This document shows, in pieces, positions 7,596 to 19,135 of a stretch of 34,708 nucleotides of DNA. The notes beneath the pieces were generated by a model. The model saw only the letters and a list, made by a program, of their open reading frames with translations. It did not search any database and had not been told where the DNA came from. The translations under genes were made by a program, and so were the position numbers. Origin of the DNA: Negativicutes bacterium (GTDB taxonomy: Bacteria; Bacillota_C; Negativicutes; Sporomusales_B; JARLHX01); NCBI GenBank assembly GCA_031292015.1, contig JARLHY010000116.1, forward strand, positions 1 to 34,708, read 5' to 3'. Position 1 is the first letter of the stretch, and the number at the start of each line of letters is the position of its first letter.

Positions 7596-7810
7596 ACGGG
7601 ACCGCAAAGGGGTCCGGCGGCGTGGTGTAGGTTGCTAGGCGTCGTTAGTTAAAGAAGCCGGTAACGGCATCGTACGTGCAGCCACGGACGGCTGCACGAG
7701 GAGCCCTCAGGCATGGACGCCTGTGGGCGACGGTACGATAGCCGTCGGCTTTAACTTACGGCGCTTTCAACCGGAACACCGTCCGTCCGGCACTTTTGCG
7801 GTCTCCGCGA
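7596..7810. repeat. Large palindromic intergenic element, type A copy 1
   Basis: The ends are imperfect inverted repeats (GACCGCAAAGGGGTCCGG at the left; the right end reads CCGGCACTTTTGCGGTC). Inside, GTTAGTTAAAGAAGCCG pairs with CGGCTTTAACTTACGG, and GGCATCGTAC pairs with GTACGATAGCC. Two hairpins sit within: CGTGCAGCC/GGCTGCACG and GCCCTCAGGC/GCCTGTGGGC. The 100-bp core at 7665-7764 is about 94% identical to 14794-14894. No reading frame of note. It lies between convergent genes (biotin carboxylase and uvrA). MITE- or REP-like is my inference. Confidence 0.8.
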
Positions 7811-7846
7811 CATCGGCAGCTGTAATCAAATTGTGAAACACCCTTA

Positions 7847-10696
<2,850 letters not shown>

Positions 10697-10781
10697 AATT
10701 TAAATCCTCCAGATTGATTAGAACTGTTTTGGGCTTGATTCTATCGAAAATATCTAAGCCATAAGAATATCAATATATCCC

Positions 10782-11056
10782 AGGCTGTTCAAAAAGGTCG
10801 AGATGCTAGGCGCACCGGAAGGGCACGCCGCGCCGCGTACTCTGGCGGTACGCAAGCAAGTGCTCTGAGGAGCAAGTGCGCAGCTCTTGCGCTTTAAGCA
10901 GACACACAGCGCGTCAGCGATGATGTGATCGCTTATGCCTGGCAACAAGCGAACCGAAAGCTCTGCTTTCGAGTGAGACGTTAGCCAGGCGAAGCGCTTA
11001 GAGATGTGGTCTGCCCCTTGCGGGTGCGACGCAGATTGGCTTTTTTCAACAGCCTG
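10782..11056. repeat. Palindromic intergenic element, type B (uvrB-uvrA gap)
   Basis: Terminal inverted repeats: CAGGCTGTTCAAAAAGG at the left and CTTTTTTCAACAGCCTG at the right. The right end is one base from the uvrB stop codon. Internal blocks are shared with other elements: GATGCTAGGCGC with both type A copies, GTGCGCAGCTCTTGCGCTT and GCGCTTAGAGATG with the copy at 14.7 kb, and CCCTTGCGGGTGCGACGC with the copy at 26.4 kb. Non-coding. Transcription from uvrB into uvrA would read through it. Confidence 0.8.
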
Positions 11057-11057
11057 C

Positions 11058-13115
11058 CTATTTTCGCTTTTTGCCCGGCTTCTTCTCCGCCGGCATCTCC
11101 GCCAGCCGCTGCCTGAGTTCGACGATCATGTCGCGGATCTCGGCGGCCCGCTCAAACTCCAGCAGCTTGGACGCCTGGCGCATTTCCTTCTCCAGTTTGG
11201 CGACCAGTTCGAAAATCTCCGTCCGGGTCATGCTGCCGACATGGTCGGTCCGGTATTCGGCCGGCGCTTCCGCCACCTTGGTGGTCTCGATCAGTTCCTT
11301 GACCCGTTTTTGAATGGTCTGCGGCGTGATGCCATGCTCGGTGTTATAGGCCTGCTGCACGGCCCGGCGCCGGTCGGTCTCGCCGATGGCCCGGCGCATT
11401 GAGTCGGTAATGCGGTCGGCATACATAATAACCCGGCCGCGTACATTGCGGGCGGCCCGGCCGGTGGTCTGGATCAGCGACGTCTCCGACCGCAGGAAGC
11501 CTTCCTTGTCGGCGTCGAGGATGGCCACCAGTGACACCTCCGGCAGGTCCAGACCCTCCCGCAGCAGGTTGATCCCCACCAGCACGTCGAAGACCCCGGC
11601 CCGCAGGTCGCGGATGATCTCCACCCGCTCGATGGTGGCGATCTCCGAATGCAGGTAACGCACCTTTACCCCCATCTCCTTCAGATACTCGGTCAGATCT
11701 TCGGCCATCTTCTTGGTCAGGGTCGTGACAAGCACCCGTTCGCTGAGGGCGGTCCTCGCCTTGATCTCTCCCAACAGGTCGTCCATCTGGCCCTTGATGG
11801 GCCGCACTTCCACCTCGGGGTCCACCAGGCCGGTGGGACGAATGATCTGCTGGGTCACCTGGTTGCTGGCCTTCAGTTCATATTCGGACGGAGTCGCGGA
11901 GACGTAAATGATCTGGTTGATCCGCCCGACGAATTCGTCAAAATTCAGCGGCCGGTTATCGAAAGCCGACGGCAGGCGAAAACCGTATTCCACCAGCGTT
12001 TCCTTGCGGGAGCGGTCGCCGGCATACATCGCCCGCAACTGAGGCAGGGTAACATGGGACTCGTCAATGACAATCAAAAAATCATCCGGGAAATAATCAA
12101 TCAGGGTATAAGGCGGATCACCCGCTTTACGGCCGGTCAGATGGCGGGAATAGTTCTCGATCCCCGAACAGTACCCCATCTCCTGCATCATTTCCAGATC
12201 ATACTTAGTACGCTGGGCCAACCGCTGGGCTTCCAGCAGCTTGTCCCGCGACTTCAAAAACGCCAGCCGTTCGTCCAGTTCGGCTTCGATATCAGCCACC
12301 GCCCGCTGCATGTTCTCCCGGGAGGTTACATAGTGGGAAGCGGGGTAGATGGCGATATGTTTGCGTTCAGCCAGAATTTCGCCGGTCATTGTGTCGATCT
12401 CCAGAATCCGCTCAACCTCATCGCCGAACAGCTCGATCCGGACAGCCTTTTCACCGTAGGCTGCCGGGAAAATCTCGATCACGTCGCCCCGCACCCGGAA
12501 CTTGCCGCGGACGAAATTGACGTCGTTGCGTTCGTACTGGATATCCACCAGCCGTCGCAGGATCTCGTCCCGGTCCCGGGTCTGGCCCTGCCGGACCGAC
12601 AATACCAGATTGTAGTAGTCCTCCGGCGAGCCCAGGCCATAGATGCAGGACACGCTGGCCACGACGATGACGTCGCGGCGCTCAAACAGCGAACTGGTGG
12701 CCGAGTGGCGGAGTTTATCGATCTCGTCGTTGATGGAGGAGTCTTTCTCGATATAAGTATCGGTATGGGCGATGTAGGCTTCAGGCTGGTAATAGTCGTA
12801 GTAGCTGACGAAATACTCCACCGCGTTGTCCGGGAAAAACTCCTTGAATTCGCTGGCCAGCTGCGCCGCCAGCGTCTTGTTGTGGGCGATGACCAACGTC
12901 GGCTTCTGCACCGCTTCAATGGTTTTGGCCACCGTAAAGGTCTTGCCGGTGCCGGTGGCCCCCAGCAGCACCTGAGCCCAGTCGCCCTGCTTCAGCCCCT
13001 CGGTCAGTTCGGCGATCGCCGTGGGCTGATCGCCGGTCGGCACAAAGGGGGCAACCACCCTAAACGGCAGTCCGCCTTCATGATATGTGGTTTTCAGATT
13101 GGGAACCATAGCCAT
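11058..13115 (-). CDS. uvrB: Excinuclease ABC subunit B
   Basis: A 685-residue full-length UvrB, the helicase-like damage verifier that hands DNA to UvrC. Visible: Walker [16 protein letters not shown] near residue 50, the beta-hairpin region [30 protein letters not shown], the helicase DESH motif ([12 protein letters not shown]), [10 protein letters not shown], the C-terminal helicase block [17 protein letters not shown] and QTTGRAARN, and a terminal UVR domain ([22 protein letters not shown]). ATG at 13115 (or the in-frame ATG at 13109) is preceded only by a modest GGTGAT. The promoter and LexA box upstream indicate SOS control. The gene order MinJ-like, uvrB, uvrA matches B. subtilis. Confidence 0.98.
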   Translation of the reverse strand: MAMVPNLKTTYHEGGLPFRVVAPFVPTGDQPTAIAELTEGLKQGDWAQVLLGATGTGKTFTVAKTIEAVQKPTLVIAHNKTLAAQLASEFKEFFPDNAVEYFVSYYDYYQPEAYIAHTDTYIEKDSSINDEIDKLRHSATSSLFERRDVIVVASVSCIYGLGSPEDYYNLVLSVRQGQTRDRDEILRRLVDIQYERNDVNFVRGKFRVRGDVIEIFPAAYGEKAVRIELFGDEVERILEIDTMTGEILAERKHIAIYPASHYVTSRENMQRAVADIEAELDERLAFLKSRDKLLEAQRLAQRTKYDLEMMQEMGYCSGIENYSRHLTGRKAGDPPYTLIDYFPDDFLIVIDESHVTLPQLRAMYAGDRSRKETLVEYGFRLPSAFDNRPLNFDEFVGRINQIIYVSATPSEYELKASNQVTQQIIRPTGLVDPEVEVRPIKGQMDDLLGEIKARTALSERVLVTTLTKKMAEDLTEYLKEMGVKVRYLHSEIATIERVEIIRDLRAGVFDVLVGINLLREGLDLPEVSLVAILDADKEGFLRSETSLIQTTGRAARNVRGRVIMYADRITDSMRRAIGETDRRRAVQQAYNTEHGITPQTIQKRVKELIETTKVAEAPAEYRTDHVGSMTRTEIFELVAKLEKEMRQASKLLEFERAAEIRDMIVELRQRLAEMPAEKKPGKKRK

Positions 13116-13138
13116 ATTATCACCATCAGTCCGGTTTT

Positions 13139-13152
13139 AGAACAAATGTTCG
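13139..13152 (-). promoter_or_regulatory. LexA (SOS) operator of uvrB
   Basis: On the minus strand CGAACATTTGTTCT fits the Gram-positive LexA consensus CGAAC-N4-GTTCG except for the last base. It lies just downstream of the -10, over the expected transcription start, a position that would block initiation. Confidence 0.8.
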
Positions 13153-13159
13153 TATTTTT

Positions 13160-13188
13160 ATTGTATCACAGCACATACGTTCGGGCAA
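13160..13188 (-). promoter_or_regulatory. Promoter of uvrB
   Basis: Minus strand -35 TTGCCC (13188-13183), 17-bp spacer, -10 TACAAT (13165-13160). The spacer contains a second, imperfect LexA-like half site (CGAACGTATGTGCT). Confidence 0.7.
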
Positions 13189-13281
13189 GTACAGATACCC
13201 CACCTGTCCATCGCCCATCATCAGCTGGAACCGTTATCCGGTAACAGTTATTATAGCACAAAAAATCTTGCCGCGAACAAA

Positions 13282-14529
13282 CTATTTTGACCGTCCCAGG
13301 CGGCGTTTCAGCCAGTCCAGCAGTCCGTAGCCCTGCCGCGAAATCTCGGCGTAATTCTGCTCAAAACCTTCCGGCACCAGAATGATGCCGAGGCGGCGCT
13401 CGCCGCCGCTGAACCGGCCCCGTCGCTCCAGCAGCCGGCCTTCCCGGCTGAATCGCACGGCAAATTCCCCAGGGATAAAACTGATAGCCTGAGCCAGTTC
13501 AAAACCGTTGTCCACCTTCATCCCACCCAGTTCCAGCAGGATGTCCCCCGGCCGCAGCCCCGCATCCCGCGCCGGTGAATTCTCAAGTGTGTCCAGGACC
13601 ATCACGCCTTCGGCCGGTGGGACAAACCGCGGTTCGCCCCGCATCTCCCGCCGATTGTCAAGCTGGATCAAAAGCTCATGCCCCAGCGGCGAAACCAGCG
13701 CGGCCGCAAACTGCAGCCATTCGTACCTTGCCGACAGCAGGGCCAGCCCCAGCAGCACGATGCTGTATACGGCCAGGTGCAGAGCCGACTGGCGCCGGCG
13801 CCTGGCCGGCGTGCTCGTCACTGCGATATCGGCGTAGCCCAGCGCCGCCACAGCCGGCAGCATTCCGTACAGCCAGGTCGCTCCGGCCGGCAGTTGGTCA
13901 ACGACAGGCAGAAGCGGCCACCAATCCGGGGTCTGAATGACCTCCGTCGGCAGCGAAGCCTCCGGAACCGCCCCGACCACCAGCAGCACCAGCGGCAGCG
14001 GCCAGAAATTCTGCAGGTTGAACGCCCCTACCATTCGGCCATCCTCCCGGCGCAGAATCAGGGGCACGGCACCGTAACTTCCGCTGACATAGATCAGGAT
14101 GCTCTCAATGACATGCAGGCTGGCCACCAGCGCCAGCACCTGCGGCACGTTAACCTCCGGCCAGCCGAACAGCGCATGGGAGGCGGCCACAAGTCCTCCG
14201 GCGTAGGCAAAGCACATAAACCGCATATGGATAATCGCCAGGGCGATGGCCACCGGCCAGATATAGCCGAAGCCAATCTGATTCAGGGTCACTCCGGTCA
14301 GCGCCAGCAAGAAGCTGGCCAGAACCCCGCCGGCGGTACCGAAAACGGTGGCCATAAGGGCCTGCCGCCACCAGACCTGGCTACAGGCGCCGAACATCCG
14401 CAGCTGATCCCTCTGCTGCCGCCAGTACAGCACCGCGACGACCGCCAAAATCAGCCAGAACATCTGCTGCCGGTAAACCAAAACCGTGTTTTGTAAAATA
14501 ATCTGCACAATTTCCTGCCAGGGAAACAT
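13282..14529 (-). CDS. PDZ-domain membrane protein, MinJ-like
   Basis: A 415-residue protein with an N-terminal amphipathic/hydrophobic start (MFPWQEIVQIILQ) and about eight hydrophobic segments over residues 20-290, then a cytoplasmic PDZ domain (about 310-385; VMVLDTLENSPARDAGLRPGDILLELGG). Architecture and position next to uvrB match B. subtilis MinJ (YvjD), which links the MinCD division inhibitor to DivIVA at poles and septa. Sequence similarity to MinJ is low by eye, so the assignment rests on layout and synteny. ATG at 14529 follows GAGGTGGAG. The gene has its own promoter at 14560-14588 and is separated from ctpA by a repeat element. Confidence 0.7.
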   Translation of the reverse strand: MFPWQEIVQIILQNTVLVYRQQMFWLILAVVAVLYWRQQRDQLRMFGACSQVWWRQALMATVFGTAGGVLASFLLALTGVTLNQIGFGYIWPVAIALAIIHMRFMCFAYAGGLVAASHALFGWPEVNVPQVLALVASLHVIESILIYVSGSYGAVPLILRREDGRMVGAFNLQNFWPLPLVLLVVGAVPEASLPTEVIQTPDWWPLLPVVDQLPAGATWLYGMLPAVAALGYADIAVTSTPARRRRQSALHLAVYSIVLLGLALLSARYEWLQFAAALVSPLGHELLIQLDNRREMRGEPRFVPPAEGVMVLDTLENSPARDAGLRPGDILLELGGMKVDNGFELAQAISFIPGEFAVRFSREGRLLERRGRFSGGERRLGIILVPEGFEQNYAEISRQGYGLLDWLKRRLGRSK

Positions 14530-14559
14530 TTCTCCACCTCAAAACCTGTTATTAGGAAA

Positions 14560-14588
14560 ATAGTATCACAACAGAACCTATAGTACAA
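14560..14588 (-). promoter_or_regulatory. Promoter of MinJ-like gene
   Basis: Minus strand TTGTAC (14588-14583), 17-bp spacer, TACTAT (14565-14560), 30 bp before the ATG. Confidence 0.55.
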
Positions 14589-14669
14589 ATTCGGGGAAAC
14601 GAGAATACGTACAATATTCATTCTACAAGCACAAAACTATACGGACTTTTTTAACAAAACCTTTCAACG

Positions 14670-14936
14670 CCGAGGCCGCCAAGGTGTCCGGCCGCGTTGT
14701 GTAAGATGCTAGGCGCCGTTGGCTAAGATTGCCGGTAAGTGCGCAGTTCTTGCGCTTCAGCGCTTAGAAATGCGGCCTGCCCTTTTACGGGTACGGCATC
14801 GTACGTGCAGCCAAGGACGGCTGCACGAGGAGCCCTCAGGCATGGACGTCTGTGGGCTACGGTACGATAGCCGTCGGCCTTAGCCTTACGGCGCCTTCAT
14901 CTGGAACGTCGTCCGTCCGGCATCTTTGCGGCCCCG
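14670..14936. repeat. Large palindromic intergenic element, type A copy 2 (mosaic)
   Basis: Ends are inverted repeats: GAGGCCGCCAAGGTGTCCGG at the left; the right end reads CCGGCATCTTTGCGGCCCC. AGGCGCCGTTGGCTAAG pairs with CTTAGCCTTACGGCGCC. The core at 14794-14894 is about 94% identical to 7665-7764 and keeps both internal hairpins. The left half also contains a block (GTGCGCAGTTCTTGCGCTTC ... GCGCTTAGAAATG ... CGGGT) shared with the type B element at 10.8 kb, so this copy is a mosaic. It fills the 470-bp gap between ctpA and the MinJ-like gene. Confidence 0.8.
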
Positions 14937-14965
14937 CTACTGCGGCAGCAATATGAAGTTCTTAA

Positions 14966-14992
14966 CACTAGAGCGGGCCTTGCGGCCCGCTC
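14966..14992 (-). terminator. Terminator hairpin after ctpA
   Basis: GAGCGGGCC-loop-GGCCCGCTC, a perfect 9-bp stem at 14971-14992, 10 bases past the ctpA stop on the minus strand. The following tract is weak in T, so efficiency is uncertain. Confidence 0.65.
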
Positions 14993-15002
14993 GGTTCTGT
15001 GC

Positions 15003-16154
15003 TTATTGCATTTTGCTTTTGACAACCTCGACAGCTTTATCCAGCTGGACATCGGCGCCGTTCGGATCTCTGGTTTCCGGCAGTTCCACCTTGACGTCCG
15101 GCTCGATACCGATGCCGTCGATGGACCGGTCCTTGGGAGTGTAGTATTTGGCGATTGTCAGCTTAATCGCGCTGTTGCCGTCCAGACGCTGAATCGTCTG
15201 CACCGAGCCTTTGCCGTAGCTCTTGGTCCCGACCAGGACGCCGGAACCGGTATCCTGAACCGCGCCGGCCACGATTTCCGACGCGCTGGCACTGCCGCCG
15301 TTGACCAGCACCGCCAGGGGATATTTTATCATCTCCAGATTCGAGTACTGGGTGTCGCGCTGGCCGCTCCGCTGAACCACCGAAACGATCGGCCCTTTCG
15401 GCACAAGCTTGCCGGCCACCTTGGCACTCTCCTCCAGCAGACCGCCCGGATTATCCCGCAGATCGAGAATCAGGGCTTTCATTCCCGCTTTTTCCAGTTC
15501 CTGATACTTGCGGGCAAAATCGCCGCCGGTATTTTCGTTGAACATCGACAGGCGGATATAGCCGATATCGCCTGGCAGCATTTTGCCGGAAACCGTTTTA
15601 ATCTGGATATTGGAGCGGGTCAGGGCATAATCCTTGACTTCCTGGCTACGGCGGACGCTCAGGGTAACCTGGGTTCCTTCCGGACCGCGGATCTTGTTTA
15701 CCGCCTCATCCAGGGCCATGTCCTTGGTGTCCTGCCCGTTGATCTTTATGATCTGGTCGCCGCTTTTGATCCCCGCTTTGTCGCCCGGGGTCCCTTCAAT
15801 CGGCGAGACTACGGTAAGCACCTTATCCTTGACGCCGATCACGATCCCGACGCCGCCGAAGGAGCCTTCGGTTTCGATCATGAATTCCTTATACATTCTG
15901 GGATCCATATAGATGGAATGGGGATCTCCCAGCGATCCGACCACGCCTTTGATGGCGCCGTTCATAAGGGTCTCCACCGGCACATCTTCCACATAGCGGG
16001 CTTTGACAAGCTTCATGACGCCGATCAGTCGCAGCGTCCCCAAGGCGTCGCCTGACCACGATTGCAGCAGATAGAGATAACCGACAGAGGTCAGCACGAA
16101 AGTGGCGAGCACCACCGCGACGATCCCGACAACAAGCTTGCTCCGGTTGGACAA
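15003..16154 (-). CDS. S41-family carboxyl-terminal processing protease
   Basis: A 383-residue protease of the CtpA/CtpB group. One N-terminal membrane anchor (VVGIVAVVLATFVLTSVGYLYLL) exports the rest. A PDZ domain follows (about 95-180; VVSPIEGTPGDKAGIKSGDQIIKING), then the S41 catalytic region with LILDLRDNPGG, the serine in NGGSASASEI and the lysine in TKSYGKGSVQT, forming the Ser-Lys dyad. Such proteases cut exported proteins; B. subtilis CtpB, at the same chromosomal place, activates sporulation signalling. The start is TTG at 16154 with GAGGTG 6 bases upstream. It is downstream of ftsE-ftsX-M23 hydrolase, so a link to septal wall processing is plausible. Confidence 0.93.
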   Translation of the reverse strand: MSNRSKLVVGIVAVVLATFVLTSVGYLYLLQSWSGDALGTLRLIGVMKLVKARYVEDVPVETLMNGAIKGVVGSLGDPHSIYMDPRMYKEFMIETEGSFGGVGIVIGVKDKVLTVVSPIEGTPGDKAGIKSGDQIIKINGQDTKDMALDEAVNKIRGPEGTQVTLSVRRSQEVKDYALTRSNIQIKTVSGKMLPGDIGYIRLSMFNENTGGDFARKYQELEKAGMKALILDLRDNPGGLLEESAKVAGKLVPKGPIVSVVQRSGQRDTQYSNLEMIKYPLAVLVNGGSASASEIVAGAVQDTGSGVLVGTKSYGKGSVQTIQRLDGNSAIKLTIAKYYTPKDRSIDGIGIEPDVKVELPETRDPNGADVQLDKAVEVVKSKMQ

Positions 16155-16263
16155 AACCTACACCTCAATTCATTCGGCGGAAAACTGCACTTGTACCAAG
16201 CAGATAAAGTTTAATCTGTTCGGCCTAAATAACTATATGTAGTTTTTCCGCGGGATATGCGCT

Positions 16264-17397
16264 CTAAGGTAAATAACCCATCGGGTCGACCGGTGAGCCG
16301 TTCTGGCGCACCTCGAAGTGGCAGTGCGGCCCTGTGGCGTAACCAGTTGCCCCGGCCCGGGCAATCAACTGGCCTTTCCGCACTCGCTGTCCTTCGCCGA
16401 CCACCAGTTCGGAATTGTGGCCGTACAGGGTGGTAATGCCGCCGCCATGGTCGATGATGACCGCCTTGCCGTATCCGCCCATCCAGTCGGCGTAGATGAC
16501 TACCCCGCCGTCGGCGGCCCGGATCGGATCACCGTAGTCGGCGCCGATATCAACCCCCGAGTGGTAGCGGGCAGTTCCGAAGATGGGGTGGGTCCGCCAG
16601 CCGTAAGGCGAGGTGATCGGTCCTTCGATAGGCCACGCCATGGTCCCGGTGCTGCCGGCCGAATCCTTGGTGCCTGATTCGCGGTTGCGGATCATCCGCT
16701 CGATACGGCGGGAAGTATCCTGCAGTTCCTGGTAGGCCCGCTCGGCGGAATCACGGTCGTTGACCGCCACACTGAGAACATTCTCCCGCTCGTTCTTCCG
16801 CGATTCAATAATGTTTTTCTTCTCAGCGGCGACTTTCTCCAGCTCCGCGATCGCCGCCCGGTCCTGTTCCAGCTGGGCCCGGGTCTGAATGACAAGTTCC
16901 CGCTCGGCCTTGACCTTGGCGATAAGATTGGTATCCTGGCGGAGCACCCGCTGCAGAATATCGACCCTTGTGGTGAAATCCCGGAAGTCCGCGGCTCCCA
17001 CCAAAACGTCCAGATAACTGATCTGGCCGTTTTCGTAGATATCCCGCATCCGCTTGTTCAAAATCTGGGTACGTACCTCCAGGTCCTTCTCGGTCTTCGC
17101 CAGCAGTTCGGTATTGACCCTGATCTGCTGCTCGGCAGCGGTCCGTTTGGCCTGAATGGCTTTGTAGTCGCCGAGAGCGGAGTCGTAATCCTCCTGGATG
17201 ACCTGCAGCTGTTCAGCCAAGTTGTTCACCTGGCGCTGGGCCTGGGACACCTTGTTCTGCTGCTGCTGCATCTGGCGTTGTATTTCTTCCAGCTGCTGCT
17301 TTTGTTCCTCAGTTTCGGCGGCCAGCACCGGTGCGAGAGCCGTCAGCATCAGGACTGCAATCATTGCTATGGCAAAATAACGCTTGATAGGAAACAT
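16264..17397 (-). CDS. Murein hydrolase activator / M23 peptidase with coiled coil (EnvC-like)
   Basis: A 377-residue exported protein. A signal peptide (about 1-26, ending APVLA) is followed by a long coiled coil (about 27-250, rich in Q, E and R with heptads) and a LytM/M23 domain at the C-terminus (about 258-377). The zinc ligands of active LytM enzymes are present: H279 and D283 in YHSGVDIG, and H358-x-H360 in GPHCHFEV, with YGH near 327. In E. coli EnvC these residues are lost and the protein only activates amidases; here direct endopeptidase activity is possible. It starts 12 bp after ftsX, and FtsEX controls EnvC/PcsB/CwlO-type hydrolases across the membrane, so it is the likely FtsEX-regulated hydrolase. 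Confidence 0.92.
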   Translation of the reverse strand: MFPIKRYFAIAMIAVLMLTALAPVLAAETEEQKQQLEEIQRQMQQQQNKVSQAQRQVNNLAEQLQVIQEDYDSALGDYKAIQAKRTAAEQQIRVNTELLAKTEKDLEVRTQILNKRMRDIYENGQISYLDVLVGAADFRDFTTRVDILQRVLRQDTNLIAKVKAERELVIQTRAQLEQDRAAIAELEKVAAEKKNIIESRKNERENVLSVAVNDRDSAERAYQELQDTSRRIERMIRNRESGTKDSAGSTGTMAWPIEGPITSPYGWRTHPIFGTARYHSGVDIGADYGDPIRAADGGVVIYADWMGGYGKAVIIDHGGGITTLYGHNSELVVGEGQRVRKGQLIARAGATGYATGPHCHFEVRQNGSPVDPMGYLP

Positions 17398-17409
17398 TCC
17401 CGACCTCCT

Positions 17410-18297
17410 TTACACCTTCATGAAGCGCTTGAGGGAAATGGTACTTCCCATAGCGCCGATCGCGGCGCCGATGATCAGCAAAACAATGCTGATATTGGCC
17501 AAGAAGGGATATTTAGGGATAAGCGGCAAAAACGCCAGCGATTCATAAACCTTTTCGGTAATAAGAGAATAGCTTTTGTTCAGCAGCAAAACAGCGATAA
17601 AAGCGCCTCCGAATCCCAGTATCATGCCCTCGATCAGAAATGGCCAACGGATGAATGAATCGGTGGCTCCGACGTACTTCATGATGCCGATCTCCTTGCG
17701 GCGGGCGAACACGGTGATCCGGATGGTATTCGAAATGATAAACAGCGCGGCCAGAGCCAAAAACACGATAAGGACAATCCCGAAGATCCGGACCATGTGG
17801 GTCAGCGCGAACAAATGCTCCACGACCTCCCGCCCGAACTTGGCGTTTTCCACTCCTTTTAGCTGACTGACAGCTTCAGCCACCGTCCTGACCTTATCCG
17901 GGCTGTCCACCTTCACCTCGAAGGCATTGGGCAGCGGATTGGTCTCGCCAAGGGCGTTCAAAATTCCCTGCTGTTCCCCCAGCCGCTGTTTAAAACGGAC
18001 CAAAGCCTCATCCTTGGAAACAAACATAACCTGGGTAACGCCAGGCAGTTTGGTAATCCGGGTGCCGACTTCCTTTACCTCCCGGTCCGAGAGATTGTCC
18101 TGCAGATAAACCGAGATCTGCACCTGTGATTCCAACGCCGAGGCCATATTGTTCAAGTTAAGGACCATAATCAAAAACATGCCAAGTATCAATAGCGACA
18201 ACGCCACGGTGCTGACCGAAGCCAGGCTCATCAAGCTGTTGTGGCGCAGCGACGAAATCGCTTCCCGAATAAAATACTCCCCGGTCCTAATCTTCAT
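17410..18297 (-). CDS. ftsX: Cell division permease-like protein FtsX
   Basis: A 295-residue FtsX. It is inserted in the membrane and couples FtsE ATP hydrolysis to wall hydrolases outside. Visible: a short cytoplasmic N-terminus (MKIRTGEYFIREAISSLRHN), TM1 (LMSLASVSTVALSLLILGMF), a large extracellular loop with QVQISVYLQDNLSD and a KLPGVTQVMFVSKDEAL segment, then three C-terminal TMs including VLIVFLALAALFIISNTIR followed by the ARRKEIGIMKYVGAT motif. ATG at 18297 is chosen; it overlaps the end of ftsE by 11 bases, a sign of translational coupling. A longer frame upstream lies entirely within ftsE. Confidence 0.95.
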   Translation of the reverse strand: MKIRTGEYFIREAISSLRHNSLMSLASVSTVALSLLILGMFLIMVLNLNNMASALESQVQISVYLQDNLSDREVKEVGTRITKLPGVTQVMFVSKDEALVRFKQRLGEQQGILNALGETNPLPNAFEVKVDSPDKVRTVAEAVSQLKGVENAKFGREVVEHLFALTHMVRIFGIVLIVFLALAALFIISNTIRITVFARRKEIGIMKYVGATDSFIRWPFLIEGMILGFGGAFIAVLLLNKSYSLITEKVYESLAFLPLIPKYPFLANISIVLLIIGAAIGAMGSTISLKRFMKV

Positions 18298-18973
18298 AGC
18301 CGTACACCCCGCATTCCTGGTCCCGAACGATACGGCCTTTTTCGATGGCAATTACCCGCTTTTTCATGGCGTCCACCACCGGCTTGTCGTGGGTGGCCAT
18401 GACAATCGTCGTGCCTGCTTTATTGATTCTCTCAAAAATCTTCATGATTTCCCATGACGTGTCAGGGTCGAGATTGCCTGTCGGTTCATCGGCGATGACT
18501 ACCAGCGGATTGTTGACAATGGCGCGGGCGATGGCCACCCGCTGCTGCTCGCCGCCGGAAAGCTGCGACGGGTAGGTACGGAGCTTGTGCTTGAGACCCA
18601 CTAAATCGAGAACGATGTTCACCCGTCTTTGAATCTCGCGCCGCGGCGCTTCGACCACTGCCATGGCGAAGGCCACATTATCGTATACCGTCTTGTTCGG
18701 CAGCAGACGATAATCCTGGAACACAATCCCCAGTCCCCGGCGCAGGTAAGGCACTTCTGACGGCAGCATGGCGCCGACGTTTCGTCCGTTGACGGTAAGA
18801 CCGCCCTTGGTTGGCAGTTCTTCCCGGAATATTAGTTTGATAAAGGTAGATTTGCCGGCTCCGCTGGGCCCGACCACGAATACGAAATCGCCTTTTTCGA
18901 TGTGCACATTGACATCGGAGAGCGCGACGGAGCCATTGTTGTATATCTTGGATACTCCCACCATCTGTATCAA
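18287..18973 (-). CDS. ftsE: Cell division ATP-binding protein FtsE
   Basis: A 228-residue ABC ATPase typical of FtsE: Walker A VVGPSGAGKSTFIKLI (about 34-49), Q-loop GIVFQDYRLLP, signature LSGGEQQRVAIARAI, Walker B VVIADEPTGNLDP and the H-loop IVMATHDKPVV. It binds FtsX at the membrane and FtsZ-ring components. The start is TTG at 18973 with AAGGGGG about 8 bases upstream; an ATG three codons later is the alternative. A perfect -35 (TTGACA, 19028-19023) lies upstream but its -10 is poor. It leads an apparent operon ftsE-ftsX-M23 hydrolase, perhaps with ctpA. Confidence 0.95.
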   Translation of the reverse strand: MIQMVGVSKIYNNGSVALSDVNVHIEKGDFVFVVGPSGAGKSTFIKLIFREELPTKGGLTVNGRNVGAMLPSEVPYLRRGLGIVFQDYRLLPNKTVYDNVAFAMAVVEAPRREIQRRVNIVLDLVGLKHKLRTYPSQLSGGEQQRVAIARAIVNNPLVVIADEPTGNLDPDTSWEIMKIFERINKAGTTIVMATHDKPVVDAMKKRVIAIEKGRIVRDQECGVYGYED

Positions 18974-19135
18974 AGACCAGTCCCCCTTTGGATAAATACT
19001 GGTACAGGCAATGCAGCGATTATGTCAAATAGATGTCGCATGTAGATGACTTTTTAAATTTCGACTTTTTTTATAAAAAACCTTCTTTTCTCACCAACTT
19101 GTCCACCAGTCAAAAACTTCCGGACCGCTCGCCTG

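Noticed and set aside
10754..10948. 64-codon minus frame inside the palindromic element
   Set aside because: Lies in a repeat with no ribosome site; the frame is not kept in the related copies.
11649..13244. 531-codon plus-strand frame opposite uvrB
   Set aside because: Antisense shadow; contains no recognisable domain and covers the uvrB promoter.
18999..19028. Sigma-A promoter for ftsE
   Set aside because: The TTGACA at 19028-19023 is perfect, but at 16-18 bp spacing the -10 candidates (such as TACCAG) are poor; not listed as a feature.
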